Positions 24,088 to 31,600 are shown, counted from the stretch's first letter. The stretch: 38,879 bases of DNA from Streptomyces sp. NRRL F-6676 (GCF_000725625.1 NZ_KL647087.1:38848-77726); one strand, 5' to 3'. The notes: generated from the sequence alone by a model not told the origin. Made by a program: numbers and translations.

Positions 24088-24975
24088 ATGACCCGCGCCC
24101 CCTCCGTCGGTATCGCCCTCGCCACCCGCGACCGGGCCGACACCCTCGCGACCACCCTCGAACACCTGCTCGCACTCCCGGAACGGCCCCCCGTCGTCGT
24201 CGCCGACAACGGCTCCACCGACGGCACCCCCGCGATGCTCGCCCGCCGCTACCCCGAGGTCCGCGTCCTCGCCCTCCCCACCAACCGGGGCGCCCTCGCC
24301 CGCACCGACGCCGTACGCGCCCTCGACACCCCCTACGTGGCGTTCAGTGACGACGACTCCTGGTGGGAGCCCGGCGCCCTCGCCACCGCCGCCCGGCTGC
24401 TCGACGCCCACCCCCGGCTCGGACTGCTCTCCGCCCGCACCCTGGTCGGCCCCGCGAACGAGCCCGACCCGCTCAACGCCGTCCTCGCCGGCTCCCCCCT
24501 CGGCACGGACCCCGAGCTGCCCGGCACCCGCGTCCTCGGCTTCCTCGGCTGCGCCGCCGTCGCCCGCCGCACCGCCTACCTCGACGCGGGCGGCTACCAT
24601 CCGCTGCTGTTCTTCGGCGCCGAGGAGACCCTGCTCGCCTACGACCTCGCCGCCCGTGGCTGGGGCGTCACCCACTGCCCGGAGGTTGTCGCCCACCACC
24701 ACCCGGCGGTCTCGGACCGCCCGCACCGCTCCGCCGTCGTACGCCGCAACGAACTGCTCACCGCCTGGCTGCGCCGCCCCCTGCCGTACGCCGTCGGCCG
24801 CACCCGGCGGCTGGCCGCCGACGCCCGCCACGACCCCGTCGCCCGCCGCGCGCTGCACGAGGCACTGGTACGGCTGCCGGCCGCGCTGCGGCAGCGCCGG
24901 CCGCTGCCGCCGGAGGTGGAACGGGCCGTCCGCCGGCTGGAGCGGGCCCCCGCGCGGCAGGAGGAGCCGGTATGA
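24088..24975 (+). CDS. Family 2 glycosyltransferase
   Basis: A 295-residue GT2 enzyme. IALATRDRADTLATTLEHLL is the N-terminal strand-helix, VVADNGSTDGT (37-47) holds the nucleotide contacts, and YVAFSDDDSWWEPG has the metal-binding DDD at 88-90. FFGAEETLLAYDLAARGW carries the acceptor-side acidic residues. It is clearly paralogous to the next gene. No membrane segments are evident. ATG 24088 is chosen; GTG 24079, overlapping the previous stop, would add three residues. Sugar specificity is unknown. Confidence 0.88.
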   Translation: MTRAPSVGIALATRDRADTLATTLEHLLALPERPPVVVADNGSTDGTPAMLARRYPEVRVLALPTNRGALARTDAVRALDTPYVAFSDDDSWWEPGALATAARLLDAHPRLGLLSARTLVGPANEPDPLNAVLAGSPLGTDPELPGTRVLGFLGCAAVARRTAYLDAGGYHPLLFFGAEETLLAYDLAARGWGVTHCPEVVAHHHPAVSDRPHRSAVVRRNELLTAWLRRPLPYAVGRTRRLAADARHDPVARRALHEALVRLPAALRQRRPLPPEVERAVRRLERAPARQEEPV

Positions 24976-25889
24976 CCCACGAGGAGCACACACCCAAGGA
25001 CGACCGGACGACCGTCGTCGTCATCACCCACAACCGTCGGCCCGAACTGATGCGCACACTGGACCAGTTGGCCGCGCTGCCGGAAGCTCCGCCGGTGATC
25101 GTCACCGACAACGGCTGCACCGACGGCACGGCGGAGGCGGTCGCCGAGCGGCACCCCTGGGTGACGCTGCTGCGGCCCGGCCGCAACCTCGGCGCCGTGG
25201 GCCGCAATCTGGCGGTGGAGCGGGTGCGGACCCCGTACGTGGCGTTCTGCGACGACGACTCCTGGTGGGAGCCGGGGTCGCTGAGCGCGGCGGCCGACCT
25301 GCTCGACCGGCACCCGCGGCTCGCCGCCGTCACCGCGCGGATCCTGGTGGAACCGGCGGGCACCGAGGACCCGATCGTCGCCGAACTGCGCGACTCGCCG
25401 ATCCCCGGCCCCGACTGGCTGCCCGGGCCCGCGCTCGGCTCCTTCCTCGCGGCGGCGACCGCGCTGCGGGCGGACGCGTTCCGGGCGGTCGGCGGATTCT
25501 CCCCCCGGCTGTGGCTGGGCGGGGAGGAGGAACTGCTGGCGGCGGACCTCGCGGCGGCCGGATGGTGGCTGGCGTACGCGGAGGAGCTGACGATCCACCA
25601 CGCCCCGTCGGTGGCACGGGACGCCTCGCTGCGGCGGGCGCACGGGATCCGGAACACGCTGTGGTTCTCGTGGCTGCGGCGGCCGGCGGGGGTGGCGCTG
25701 CGGAAGACGGTGCACATGGCGCGGACGGTGCCGCGGGACACGACGTCCCTGCGCGGGTTCGCGCTGGCCGCGGCGGGGGTGCCGTGGGTGGTGCGGGAGC
25801 GGAGGGTGGTGCCGCCGGAGGTGGAGTCGAGGCTCCGCCTCCTGGACGACACCCAACGCCGCTCGAAGGCCCGCCACTACGGCAACTGA
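24972..25889 (+). CDS. Family 2 glycosyltransferase, paralogue of the preceding gene
   Basis: A 305-residue GT2 enzyme and the last gene of the operon. TVVVITHNRRPELMRTLDQL, VTDNGCTDGT and YVAFCDDDSWWEPG (DDD 94-96) line up closely with the gene before it, which indicates a tandem duplication followed by divergence. WLGGEEELLAADLAAAGW is the acidic acceptor motif. The C-terminus is basic (RRSKARHYGN). It is coupled to the previous gene by ATGA, with GGAGG upstream. A hairpin follows its stop. Confidence 0.88.
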   Translation: MTHEEHTPKDDRTTVVVITHNRRPELMRTLDQLAALPEAPPVIVTDNGCTDGTAEAVAERHPWVTLLRPGRNLGAVGRNLAVERVRTPYVAFCDDDSWWEPGSLSAAADLLDRHPRLAAVTARILVEPAGTEDPIVAELRDSPIPGPDWLPGPALGSFLAAATALRADAFRAVGGFSPRLWLGGEEELLAADLAAAGWWLAYAEELTIHHAPSVARDASLRRAHGIRNTLWFSWLRRPAGVALRKTVHMARTVPRDTTSLRGFALAAAGVPWVVRERRVVPPEVESRLRLLDDTQRRSKARHYGN

Positions 25890-25903
25890 GTGCGGGGCCG
25901 GCA

Positions 25904-25925
25904 GCTCCCTGCTCCGCGCAGGAGC
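25904..25925. terminator. Hairpin between convergent genes, end of sugar operon
   Basis: GCTCCCTGC (25904-25912 region) pairs with GCAGGAGC (25918-25925), with one bulged C and a five-base loop TCCGC. It lies in the 70-bp gap between the convergent sugar operon and the hemerythrin gene, so it may serve both. There is no U-run. Confidence 0.45.
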
Positions 25926-25959
25926 CGATCGCCGCCGCGGCCTCGGGGCGCGAGCCGGG

Positions 25960-26610
25960 TCAGCCGCGGAGCGCGGCGGTTTCGCGGAGGAACTGACGGT
26001 GGCCGATCAGCTTGTAGGCCAGACGGGCCGGGGCGGGTACGACCCGCATGAACCTCCGACGTTCCGCGTCGTCGGCTTCCTCGGTGATGTGGCCGAGGAT
26101 GACCAGTCGCCGGGTGAGCGGGATCGCGCTGATGCCGTGCTTGCCGAGTGCGTCCCATTCGCCTTGCGTCAGGGTGACCGAGACGACCGGGAGCACCTTC
26201 TGCTCCTCCTCGGCGAGGTGATCGATCAGCGTCGGCATCATGGCTTCGACACGGGCGGCCATCTTCTCGCCGGTGGCCGCGTCGGCGGTGGCCGTCCACG
26301 CCGGCAGTTCCGCGTCGACGGCTGTGACGGCGTCGTCGACCTGTATGTGCTGTGCGTCCATCCGGTCCAGCAGATCCGGATCGAGCGCGGTGCGCTCGCG
26401 CAGCAAGGGAAAGAGCAGTTCGTCCTCGCCGGTGTGGTGGGTGTGCAGGAAGTCCAGCATCTCCCGGGCATGCGCGCCGATGACCTTCGATCGTGCACGG
26501 TCGTCGGCCGCGGAGCGAAGAAGTCGGGGGAGCCGGCCGAACTCGCGCCGGATGACACGGTGGATCAGCACCATCTCGTGGGTGTCCACCCCGGGGCCGG
26601 AGGTCGTCAC
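25960..26610 (-). CDS. Hemerythrin HHE domain protein
   Basis: A 216-residue protein with an N-terminal four-helix hemerythrin fold that binds a di-iron centre. Candidate ligands are H11 (DTHEMVLIHR), H58/H59 with E62/E63 (HTHHTGEDELLFPLL), H88 (DAQHIQVDD) and H131 with E135 (IDHLAEEEQKVLPVV). The C-terminal ~60 residues (PLTRRLVILGHITEEADDAE and on) are helical and basic. Such proteins sense or bind O2, NO or peroxide, or protect from them; which applies here is unknown. The GTG start at 26610 overlaps the stop of the NmrA-like gene upstream (GTGA), so the two are co-translated. Confidence 0.9.
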   Translation of the reverse strand: MTTSGPGVDTHEMVLIHRVIRREFGRLPRLLRSAADDRARSKVIGAHAREMLDFLHTHHTGEDELLFPLLRERTALDPDLLDRMDAQHIQVDDAVTAVDAELPAWTATADAATGEKMAARVEAMMPTLIDHLAEEEQKVLPVVSVTLTQGEWDALGKHGISAIPLTRRLVILGHITEEADDAERRRFMRVVPAPARLAYKLIGHRQFLRETAALRG

Positions 26611-27494
26611 CGCGACTCCTCGATCGTCGCGGCGTTCCGGACGGTTTCGGGAGCGGGGAACTCGTCGCGGTGGGCCCGGGCCCAGTCGGCGAAGCCGCGC
26701 GCCGGGCGGCCGGTGACCGCGGTGACGTCACCTGTCGGCTCGGAGTTGTACGGCTCCTCGGTGGAGCGGAAGAGCTCGATGACGGCGTGCGCGAGCTCCT
26801 CGGGCATGCCGTAGGACACCATCCGCGCGAGCGTGTCGGCCGGGTCGGCTTCGGTGTAGCGCAGATCGCGGCCCAGCACCTGGCCGAGGATCGCGACCTG
26901 TTCGGAGGGGCTGAGCGGTTCGGGGCCGGTGAGCTCGTAGACACGGTGCTCGTGGCCGTCCTGGGTGAGACAGGCCGCGGCGACGGCCGCGATGTCCGCC
27001 GGGTCGACGACGGCCGCCCGGCCACCGGCGAACGGGGCGTACACGACCTGCCCGGCGGCGATCATTCCCGCCCAGTCGAGCGCGTTGGACATGAACGCGG
27101 TGGGCCGCAGGAACGTCCATCCGATGCCGCTGTCGCGGAGGGCATCCTCGCCGGCGCGGTGCAGGGCAGTGATCGGGTCGGTGGCGCCGTGCCCGACGTT
27201 GCGCACGGACAGCTTGACGATCCGCTCCACGCCCGTTCGCCGCGCCGCGGCGACGAGTCGGTGATCGTGTGCGGCGATGTGGAGGCCCTCGGTCAGCAAG
27301 AACACCGCGCGTACACCGTCCAGCACGGGTGTCGGATCGCTGTCACCGAGATCGGCCACGATTTTCTGGACGCCGTCCGGGAAAACCGCGCCGGGATTGC
27401 GGGTGAGAGCCCGTAGTCGACCTGCCTGGGTGGGGAGAAGCGCGGTGATGACTTCCGAACCTACGGTGCCGGTGGCTCCGGTAACCAAAATCAT
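26607..27494 (-). CDS. NmrA-like NAD(P)H-binding protein
   Basis: A 295-residue atypical short-chain dehydrogenase. MILVTGATGTVGSEVITALL is the dinucleotide-binding GxxGxxG site, KLSVRNVGHGATDPI and GWTFLRPTAFMSNALDWAG are typical of the NmrA/QorB-like group, and VVDPADIAAVAAACL follows. Many members bind NAD(P)H and act as redox sensors or quinone reductases. ATG 27494 has AAAGGA nine bases upstream; an upstream in-frame start would add a Pro-rich tail outside the family. It is the first gene of a two-gene unit with the hemerythrin gene and lies across a control region from marR. Confidence 0.9.
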   Translation of the reverse strand: MILVTGATGTVGSEVITALLPTQAGRLRALTRNPGAVFPDGVQKIVADLGDSDPTPVLDGVRAVFLLTEGLHIAAHDHRLVAAARRTGVERIVKLSVRNVGHGATDPITALHRAGEDALRDSGIGWTFLRPTAFMSNALDWAGMIAAGQVVYAPFAGGRAAVVDPADIAAVAAACLTQDGHEHRVYELTGPEPLSPSEQVAILGQVLGRDLRYTEADPADTLARMVSYGMPEELAHAVIELFRSTEEPYNSEPTGDVTAVTGRPARGFADWARAHRDEFPAPETVRNAATIEESR

Positions 27495-27795
27495 GGGTTC
27501 TGGTCCTTTGTGAGATCGGGTTTCGGGGTGAGGGGGGAGCTGCGGTGGGCGTGCCGGCTCTCGCTCGGCTTCGCGGCGCACCAGAGCGACCGCCGCCCTC
27601 TAAACTAGTCAGCTTTCCTTATCAATATAGTCACGCATCCGAACCGATGGCAACATCGGCAGGTGGGAGGTCGCCGAGGGGTGGACGGTGTGCGCGGAGC
27701 GTGGCGTCCCGGTACATGCCGCCCCGCGGTCCGATGGGCGGCGCCATAGGGTGTGGACCTCGCGGAATCAGGCGGACGACGAGGCTGGGAGCGAC
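27495..27795. promoter_or_regulatory. Divergent control region with TAGTCA direct repeats
   Basis: A 301-bp gap between the divergent NmrA-like and MarR genes. An AT-rich patch at 27601-27634 holds TAGTCAG at 27606-27612 and TAGTCA at 27628-27633, 22 bp (two helical turns) apart. On the minus strand TTGATA (27625-27620) and TAGAGG 17 bp further could be a promoter for the NmrA-like gene; the -10 match is imperfect. The TAGTCAG half-site recurs on the other side of marR, which marks it as the likely MarR site. Confidence 0.6.
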
Positions 27796-28239
27796 ATGGG
27801 TGACGAGCGGCGGGTTGATCTGGGGACGGCGTTGTTCATCCCGTACCGGTACACCGAGGACCGGATCTACCGGGCCCTGCGGGACGCCGGGTTCGACGAC
27901 TGGACCCTCGCCCAGTGCCGGGTGTTCCAGCGTGTCGCCCAGGAGGGGTCGCGCCTCACGGACCTCGCTGACCAGGCGCAGGTGACCAAGCAGAGTGCCG
28001 GCGTGATGGTCGATCAGCTGGAGCGCCTGGGCTACGTCCGCCGGGTCCCCGACCCCGCGGACGGCCGTGCCCGGCTGATCTCGATCGAGCCGCGTGGCCG
28101 ACGGGCGGTCGAGGTGGCCAAGGCGACGCTCGACGAGATCCTCTCCGAGTGGGAGGCCTACCTGGGTACCCGCAACTTCGCGCTGCTGGAGCAGATCCTC
28201 GATCAGCTCCGCGAGATCACCGACCCCTACGCACGGTAG
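27796..28239 (+). CDS. MarR family transcriptional regulator
   Basis: A 147-residue winged-helix regulator. The recognition helix lies in LADQAQVTKQSAGVMVDQLE and the wing in RVPDPADGRARLISIEPRG, as in MarR proteins, which work as dimers on short palindromes and release DNA upon binding a phenolic compound or oxidation. No cysteine pair is obvious beyond one Cys (AQCRVF, about residue 42), which might act as a redox switch. ATG 27796 has GGGAG five bases upstream. It stands between two NAD(P)-binding-protein transcription units, each of which has TAGTCAG sites in front, so it probably controls both. Confidence 0.9.
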   Translation: MGDERRVDLGTALFIPYRYTEDRIYRALRDAGFDDWTLAQCRVFQRVAQEGSRLTDLADQAQVTKQSAGVMVDQLERLGYVRRVPDPADGRARLISIEPRGRRAVEVAKATLDEILSEWEAYLGTRNFALLEQILDQLREITDPYAR

Positions 28240-28266
28240 GCCCGGGCCGCGCCGAGCCGTCCGCAC

Positions 28267-28308
28267 CGGCACCCGCCGGCCCCGGCCCGTCGGAGCCGGC
28301 GGGTGCCG
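28267..28308 (+). terminator. Strong hairpin after marR
   Basis: CGGCACCCGCCGG (28267-28279) and CCGGCGGGTGCCG (28296-28308) form a perfect 13-bp stem with a 16-base loop, 27 bp after the marR stop. A short CTTTT follows about 18 bases later. This is the best terminator candidate in the window. Confidence 0.7.
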
Positions 28309-28327
28309 ACGGGTCTCGGCTCCGCTT

Positions 28328-28377
28328 TTGACATAGTCAGCTTCTCTGACTACATTGGTAATGATCCTGACTATGTC
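28328..28377 (+). promoter_or_regulatory. Near-consensus promoter with palindromic operator in its spacer
   Basis: TTGACA (28328-28333), 17 bp, then TACATT (28351-28356): a perfect -35 and a good -10 for the main sigma factor. The spacer and first -10 bases are taken up by the dyad TAGTCAG-CTTCT-CTGACTA (28334-28352). A third half-site CTGACTATGTC (28367-28377) is a perfect 11-base complement of GACATAGTCAG (28330-28340) and is spaced 21 bp from the middle half-site. A bound repressor would cover the polymerase site. Confidence 0.75.
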
Positions 28378-28478
28378 CCGGATGATGGGCGGCCGGCTGC
28401 CGCGGTGTGCGGTGCCCGGACGGGCCGGCTGTTGCCGCACGGGCCGCCGCCGCATCCTTCAGCAGAGAGCGGACCATC

Positions 28479-29111
28479 ATGAAGTTTCTCGTTCTTGGAG
28501 CAACCGGGCGCACCGGCATTCTCTTGACGCGAAAGGCATTGGACCAGGGGCACCAGGTCACCGCCCTGGTTCGGCGGGCCGACGCCACCGTTGATCCGCG
28601 CGCCCGAATCGTCAGTGGCGACGTCACCGACGCCGCCGTGATCGGGACGGCGGCCCGAGGCCACGACGCGATCATCAGCGCGCTCGGAGTGAAGAACGCC
28701 CGCGCGACCCCAACGCTGATCACCGACACCGTCCGCGCGGTCATCGCATCCGCGAAAACATCAGGTGTCGACCGTTTCGTCCTTCTGTCCGCGTTCGGAG
28801 TCGGCGACTCCCTCGCCAAAGCCTCATTCCTCGTCGGTCCCCTTTTCCGAACCGTGCTTCGGAAGGTCTACGCGGACAAAGCCGCATCGGAAGTGCTCCT
28901 GAGGGCCAGCGATCTGAAATGGACCCTCGAATACCCCGGAGCACTGAACAACGGTGACAGCGCCCGCTACAACGCCGTCGCGCTCGCGGACGTCACGAAA
29001 ATGCCGCTCTTTCCCTCGGCCTCTCGCGGCAACGTCGCCGACTTCCTCCTCCGCTCCGCCGTGGAAGGCACCTTCGTCCGGCAGGTCGCCGTGGTCACGG
29101 ACGCCGCATAG
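28479..29111 (+). CDS. NAD(P)-binding oxidoreductase (atypical SDR)
   Basis: A 210-residue protein with MKFLVLGATGRTGILLTRKA, the dinucleotide-binding GxxGxxG, then IVSGDVTDAAVIGTAARGHD and FVLLSAFGVGDSLAKASF. This is the small NAD(P)-binding/BVR-B-like atypical SDR group, whose members reduce flavins or act as redox sensors. The substrate is unknown. ATG 28479 follows GAGAGCGGA. Codon use differs from the neighbours: TTG, GCA, CGA, AAA, TCA and GAA are used more freely, which suggests a more recent arrival. A strong promoter with MarR-type operator precedes it, with a predicted leader of over 100 bases. Confidence 0.88.
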   Translation: MKFLVLGATGRTGILLTRKALDQGHQVTALVRRADATVDPRARIVSGDVTDAAVIGTAARGHDAIISALGVKNARATPTLITDTVRAVIASAKTSGVDRFVLLSAFGVGDSLAKASFLVGPLFRTVLRKVYADKAASEVLLRASDLKWTLEYPGALNNGDSARYNAVALADVTKMPLFPSASRGNVADFLLRSAVEGTFVRQVAVVTDAA

Positions 29112-29276
29112 GTCACCGCCGTAGGCCGCGGCACCGTGGGACGTCAGCCGTGGCGACCCGTACCCCTCCGCCGCGTCTCCGTGCGGCCTTCGGTCACCGG
29201 ACCTTCACGCTGCCCACCCCCTTCCCTCGCATCCCCGGGGCACCCGCTCACGCGAACCGCATGAAAAGGGGCCCCC

Positions 29277-29483
29277 GTGTTCGTCGTCGTCGCCGTCCTG
29301 CTGCTCCCCCTCGCCGGAGTCACCCTCGCCGCCCTGTCCTGGTGGGAGGAACGGCTCTTCACCACCCCCGAGACACCCCGCCATGCCCGCACGCCCCACC
29401 ACCGCCGCCACCTGCGCCTCATCCCGGGCGGCCGCACCGCCCACGACCGCACCGCCCCCGCCGAACAGCGCGACGCCGCCTGA
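29277..29483 (+). CDS. Small membrane protein
   Basis: A 68-residue protein starting with GTG, with AAAAGGGG six bases before. An N-terminal membrane helix (MFVVVAVLLLPLAGVTLAAL) is followed by SWWEERLF and a His/Arg/Pro-rich cytoplasmic tail. No cleavage site is obvious, so the helix probably stays as an anchor. I recognise the general type from actinomycetes but know no function. It has its own gap of 165 bp on the upstream side and faces a convergent gene. Confidence 0.75.
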   Translation: MFVVVAVLLLPLAGVTLAALSWWEERLFTTPETPRHARTPHHRRHLRLIPGGRTAHDRTAPAEQRDAA

Positions 29484-29524
29484 GGCACAGCCCCGGACGG
29501 CGTCACACCCTCACCCCACTCGGC

Positions 29525-29800
29525 TCAGCGCCGGCGCCCCCTCCGTACCACCAGCAGCCCCACTCCCACGGCCACCACAGCCACCACCACGCCCACCACC
29601 GGTACCACCGGAACCCCCGCCGCCCGCTCCCGCACGGCCGCCGCCTTCTCCCGGGCCCTGGCCTTCACATCCGTCTTCGCGGCCAGCTCCTCCACCGTGC
29701 GGCCCAGCTCCGCACGGGTGTGCGCGATCTGTTCGCGCAGTTCCTCCCTGGTGGCGGGGCCGTCCCCACCGGACGGACTCCGCTCAGCCATCGATGCCAT
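29525..29800 (-). CDS. DUF3618 family protein
   Basis: A 91-residue protein. Residues ~15-60 form a charged helix with TREELREQIAHTRAELGRTV and EELAAKTDVKARAREKAAAV, the DUF3618 pattern, then one membrane helix (VVPVVGVVVAVVAVGVGLLVV) and a basic end. ATG 29800 is chosen because GGAAGG lies eight bases upstream; GTG 29827 directly follows the stop of the preceding gene but has no such site. It probably forms one transcript with the BrkB-family gene. Members are often found with other envelope-stress-type genes; no biochemical role is known to me. Confidence 0.85.
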   Translation of the reverse strand: MASMAERSPSGGDGPATREELREQIAHTRAELGRTVEELAAKTDVKARAREKAAAVRERAAGVPVVPVVGVVVAVVAVGVGLLVVRRGRRR

Positions 29801-29827
29801 CGGCATGTCCTTCCTCGTAGCGGTCAC

Positions 29828-30946
29828 TCACTCGTTCTCCAGGCGGCGCTTGTCCTGCTCGTCCCACGCCCGCGTGTCCCGCGGCTCCGCGTACGGCTCC
29901 TCGTCCGGGGGCAGCCCGCCCGCCACCGCCCGCTGCCGTGCCGTCTCCGCGTCGAACTCCAGGCCCAGCAGGATCGCCAGGTTGCTGATCCACAACCACA
30001 CCAGGAAGACGATGACGCCGGCCATCGTCCCGTACGTCTTGTTGTACGAGCCGAAGTTGGCGACGTAGAACGCGAACCCGGCGGAGGCGACGAGCCAGAT
30101 CAGCAGCGCGAGCGCGCTGCCGGGGGTGATCCACCGGAAGCTGCGGACCTTCGCGTTGGGCGTGGCCCAGTACAGGATCGCGATCATGATCGTCACCAGG
30201 ATCACCAGCACCGGCCACTTCGCGATCGACCACACCGTCAGCGCCGTGTCGCCGAGCCCCAGCGCGTCCCCGGTCCGCTTGGCGATGCCGCCGGTGAACA
30301 CCACGATGCAGGAGCTGATGACGGCCAGCACCATCAGCACCACCGTCACCCCCAGCCGCAGCGGCAGCACCTTCCACACCGGCCGCCCCTCGGGCATGTC
30401 GTAGACCGCGTTGGCCGTACGGATGAAGGCGGCGATGTAGCCCGACGCCGACCACAGCGCAAGGACGATGCCGACCACCGCCATGATCGAGCCGGTGCCG
30501 CCGCTGCCCTGCAACTGGTGCACCGCGTTGGTGACGATGTCCCCGACCGAGCCGGGGGCGAGGTCGTTGACCTGGTCCAGCAGTTTGTCGGTGGTCGACC
30601 TGCCCGTCATGCCGAGTATCGAGACCAGGACCAGCAGCGCCGGGAACAGGGCCAGCACCCCGTAGTAGGTGAGCGCGGCGGCGCGGTCGGTCAGCTCGTC
30701 GTCCTGGAACTCGCGCAGGGTGCCCTTGAGCACCGCCTTCCAGGAGCGTGCGGGCAGCTCGGTCGGCGTGTCCGGGGCGCGGCGCTCCACGTCCGGGTCC
30801 GGGCCGTACCGCTGCGCCCCGCCCCCGCTGTCCGGGATCGCGCCCGCGGCAGGGTCCGCGGCCGCGGCAGGGCCCGCGTCGGCGTCCGTACGTGCGCCGG
30901 CGTCCGCGTCCTGGTGCCTGTGTCCGAGTTTCGATAGCCGAGACAT
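29828..30946 (-). CDS. YihY/BrkB family inner-membrane protein
   Basis: A 372-residue membrane protein. The ~75 N-terminal residues are hydrophilic and rich in Asp/Ala/Pro. Then DRAAALTYYGVLALFPALLV, the family hallmark, starts a block of six membrane helices; others are AVVGIVLALWSASGYIAAFI, VTVVLMVLAVISSCIVVF, PVLVILVTIMIAILYWAT, ALALLIWLVASAGFAFYVAN and MAGVIVFLVWLWISNLAILL. The C-terminal ~40 residues are charged. The function of the family is not firmly settled. No clear ribosome site precedes ATG 30946. It is followed directly by the DUF3618 gene. Confidence 0.92.
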   Translation of the reverse strand: MSRLSKLGHRHQDADAGARTDADAGPAAAADPAAGAIPDSGGGAQRYGPDPDVERRAPDTPTELPARSWKAVLKGTLREFQDDELTDRAAALTYYGVLALFPALLVLVSILGMTGRSTTDKLLDQVNDLAPGSVGDIVTNAVHQLQGSGGTGSIMAVVGIVLALWSASGYIAAFIRTANAVYDMPEGRPVWKVLPLRLGVTVVLMVLAVISSCIVVFTGGIAKRTGDALGLGDTALTVWSIAKWPVLVILVTIMIAILYWATPNAKVRSFRWITPGSALALLIWLVASAGFAFYVANFGSYNKTYGTMAGVIVFLVWLWISNLAILLGLEFDAETARQRAVAGGLPPDEEPYAEPRDTRAWDEQDKRRLENE

Positions 30947-31089
30947 ACGGTGCGGGTATCCCCGACGGGCCCGATCACGCTCCGTCCCTTACACCGTCGT
31001 ACGTCCCTGTACCGGCCGTTTGGCGCCGGGGCGCCGGGAAACCCGGACGGGGCGAAACGATCTGTCCCAGCGGACCGGACGGAGATGCC

Positions 31090-31248
31090 ATGGACGAGCA
31101 GGTCACCCCTTCACAGGCGGAGGGCGAGCGGGACGACGCGGACGACGCGACGGCCGGCGGCCGCACGGACGTCCCGCACCCGACGCCCTCACAGGCCGAG
31201 GGCGAGCGCGAGCCGGACGACGGCCCGGAGGACCTCAGCGGGCCCTGA
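31090..31248 (+). CDS. Small acidic protein with two TPSQAEGER motifs
   Basis: A 52-residue, very acidic, probably unfolded protein. The nine-residue motif TPSQAEGER occurs twice (about residues 6-14 and 32-40), in each case followed by acidic residues. GGAG lies six bases before ATG 31090. No known fold. Its last 14 bases overlap the end of the convergent DksA/TraR-type gene. The repeated motif argues that it is a real gene and not a chance frame. Confidence 0.65.
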   Translation: MDEQVTPSQAEGERDDADDATAGGRTDVPHPTPSQAEGEREPDDGPEDLSGP

Positions 31249-31600
31249 CCGGACCGCGGCCGCAGCGGGCGCAGACGTCGGCGTGCGGCACGGCGAGCAG
31301 CCGGTCGCGCGCGATCGGCTCGCCGCACACCGTGCAGCGCCCGTACGCGGGGGTGCCGAGGCGGTCCAGCGCGGTGCGGATCCGCTCCAGCAGCGTCCGC
31401 GCCCGCTCGGCGTCCGAGCGCAGCCGGTCGGCGGCGGTCACCTTGGCGGCGAGATCGCCCGCTTCCGGATCGCAGTCCGTGTAGAGCGTGGCGGCCTGCG
31501 CGTCCACGGCCGCCAGCTCCGCACGCAGCCCCTCCGCCCGCGCGGCGAGCCGGGCGCGGAGGTCGTCGAGATCCCGGGCTGACAGTTCTTCGGTCGGCAT
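31235..31600 (-). CDS. DksA/TraR-type C4 zinc finger protein
   Basis: A 121-residue protein. A long charged helix-turn-helix hairpin (ARDLDDLRARLAARAEGLRA, later ADRLRSDAERARTLLERIRT) is followed by a zinc finger with C89, C92, C110 and C113 (RCTVCGEPI and ADVCARC). That is the layout of DksA/TraR proteins, which enter the secondary channel of RNA polymerase. Whether this one acts on polymerase is unknown; the acidic tip residues of DksA are not clearly conserved. ATG 31600 has GAGGAG five bases upstream. Divergent from the pyruvyltransferase gene, convergent with the small acidic gene. Confidence 0.85.
   Translation of the reverse strand: MPTEELSARDLDDLRARLAARAEGLRAELAAVDAQAATLYTDCDPEAGDLAAKVTAADRLRSDAERARTLLERIRTALDRLGTPAYGRCTVCGEPIARDRLLAVPHADVCARCGRGPVRAR

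Noticed and set aside
29150..30937. A 595-codon plus-strand frame opposite the BrkB-family gene
   Set aside because: His/Arg-rich shadow; the minus strand encodes six membrane helices and a family motif.
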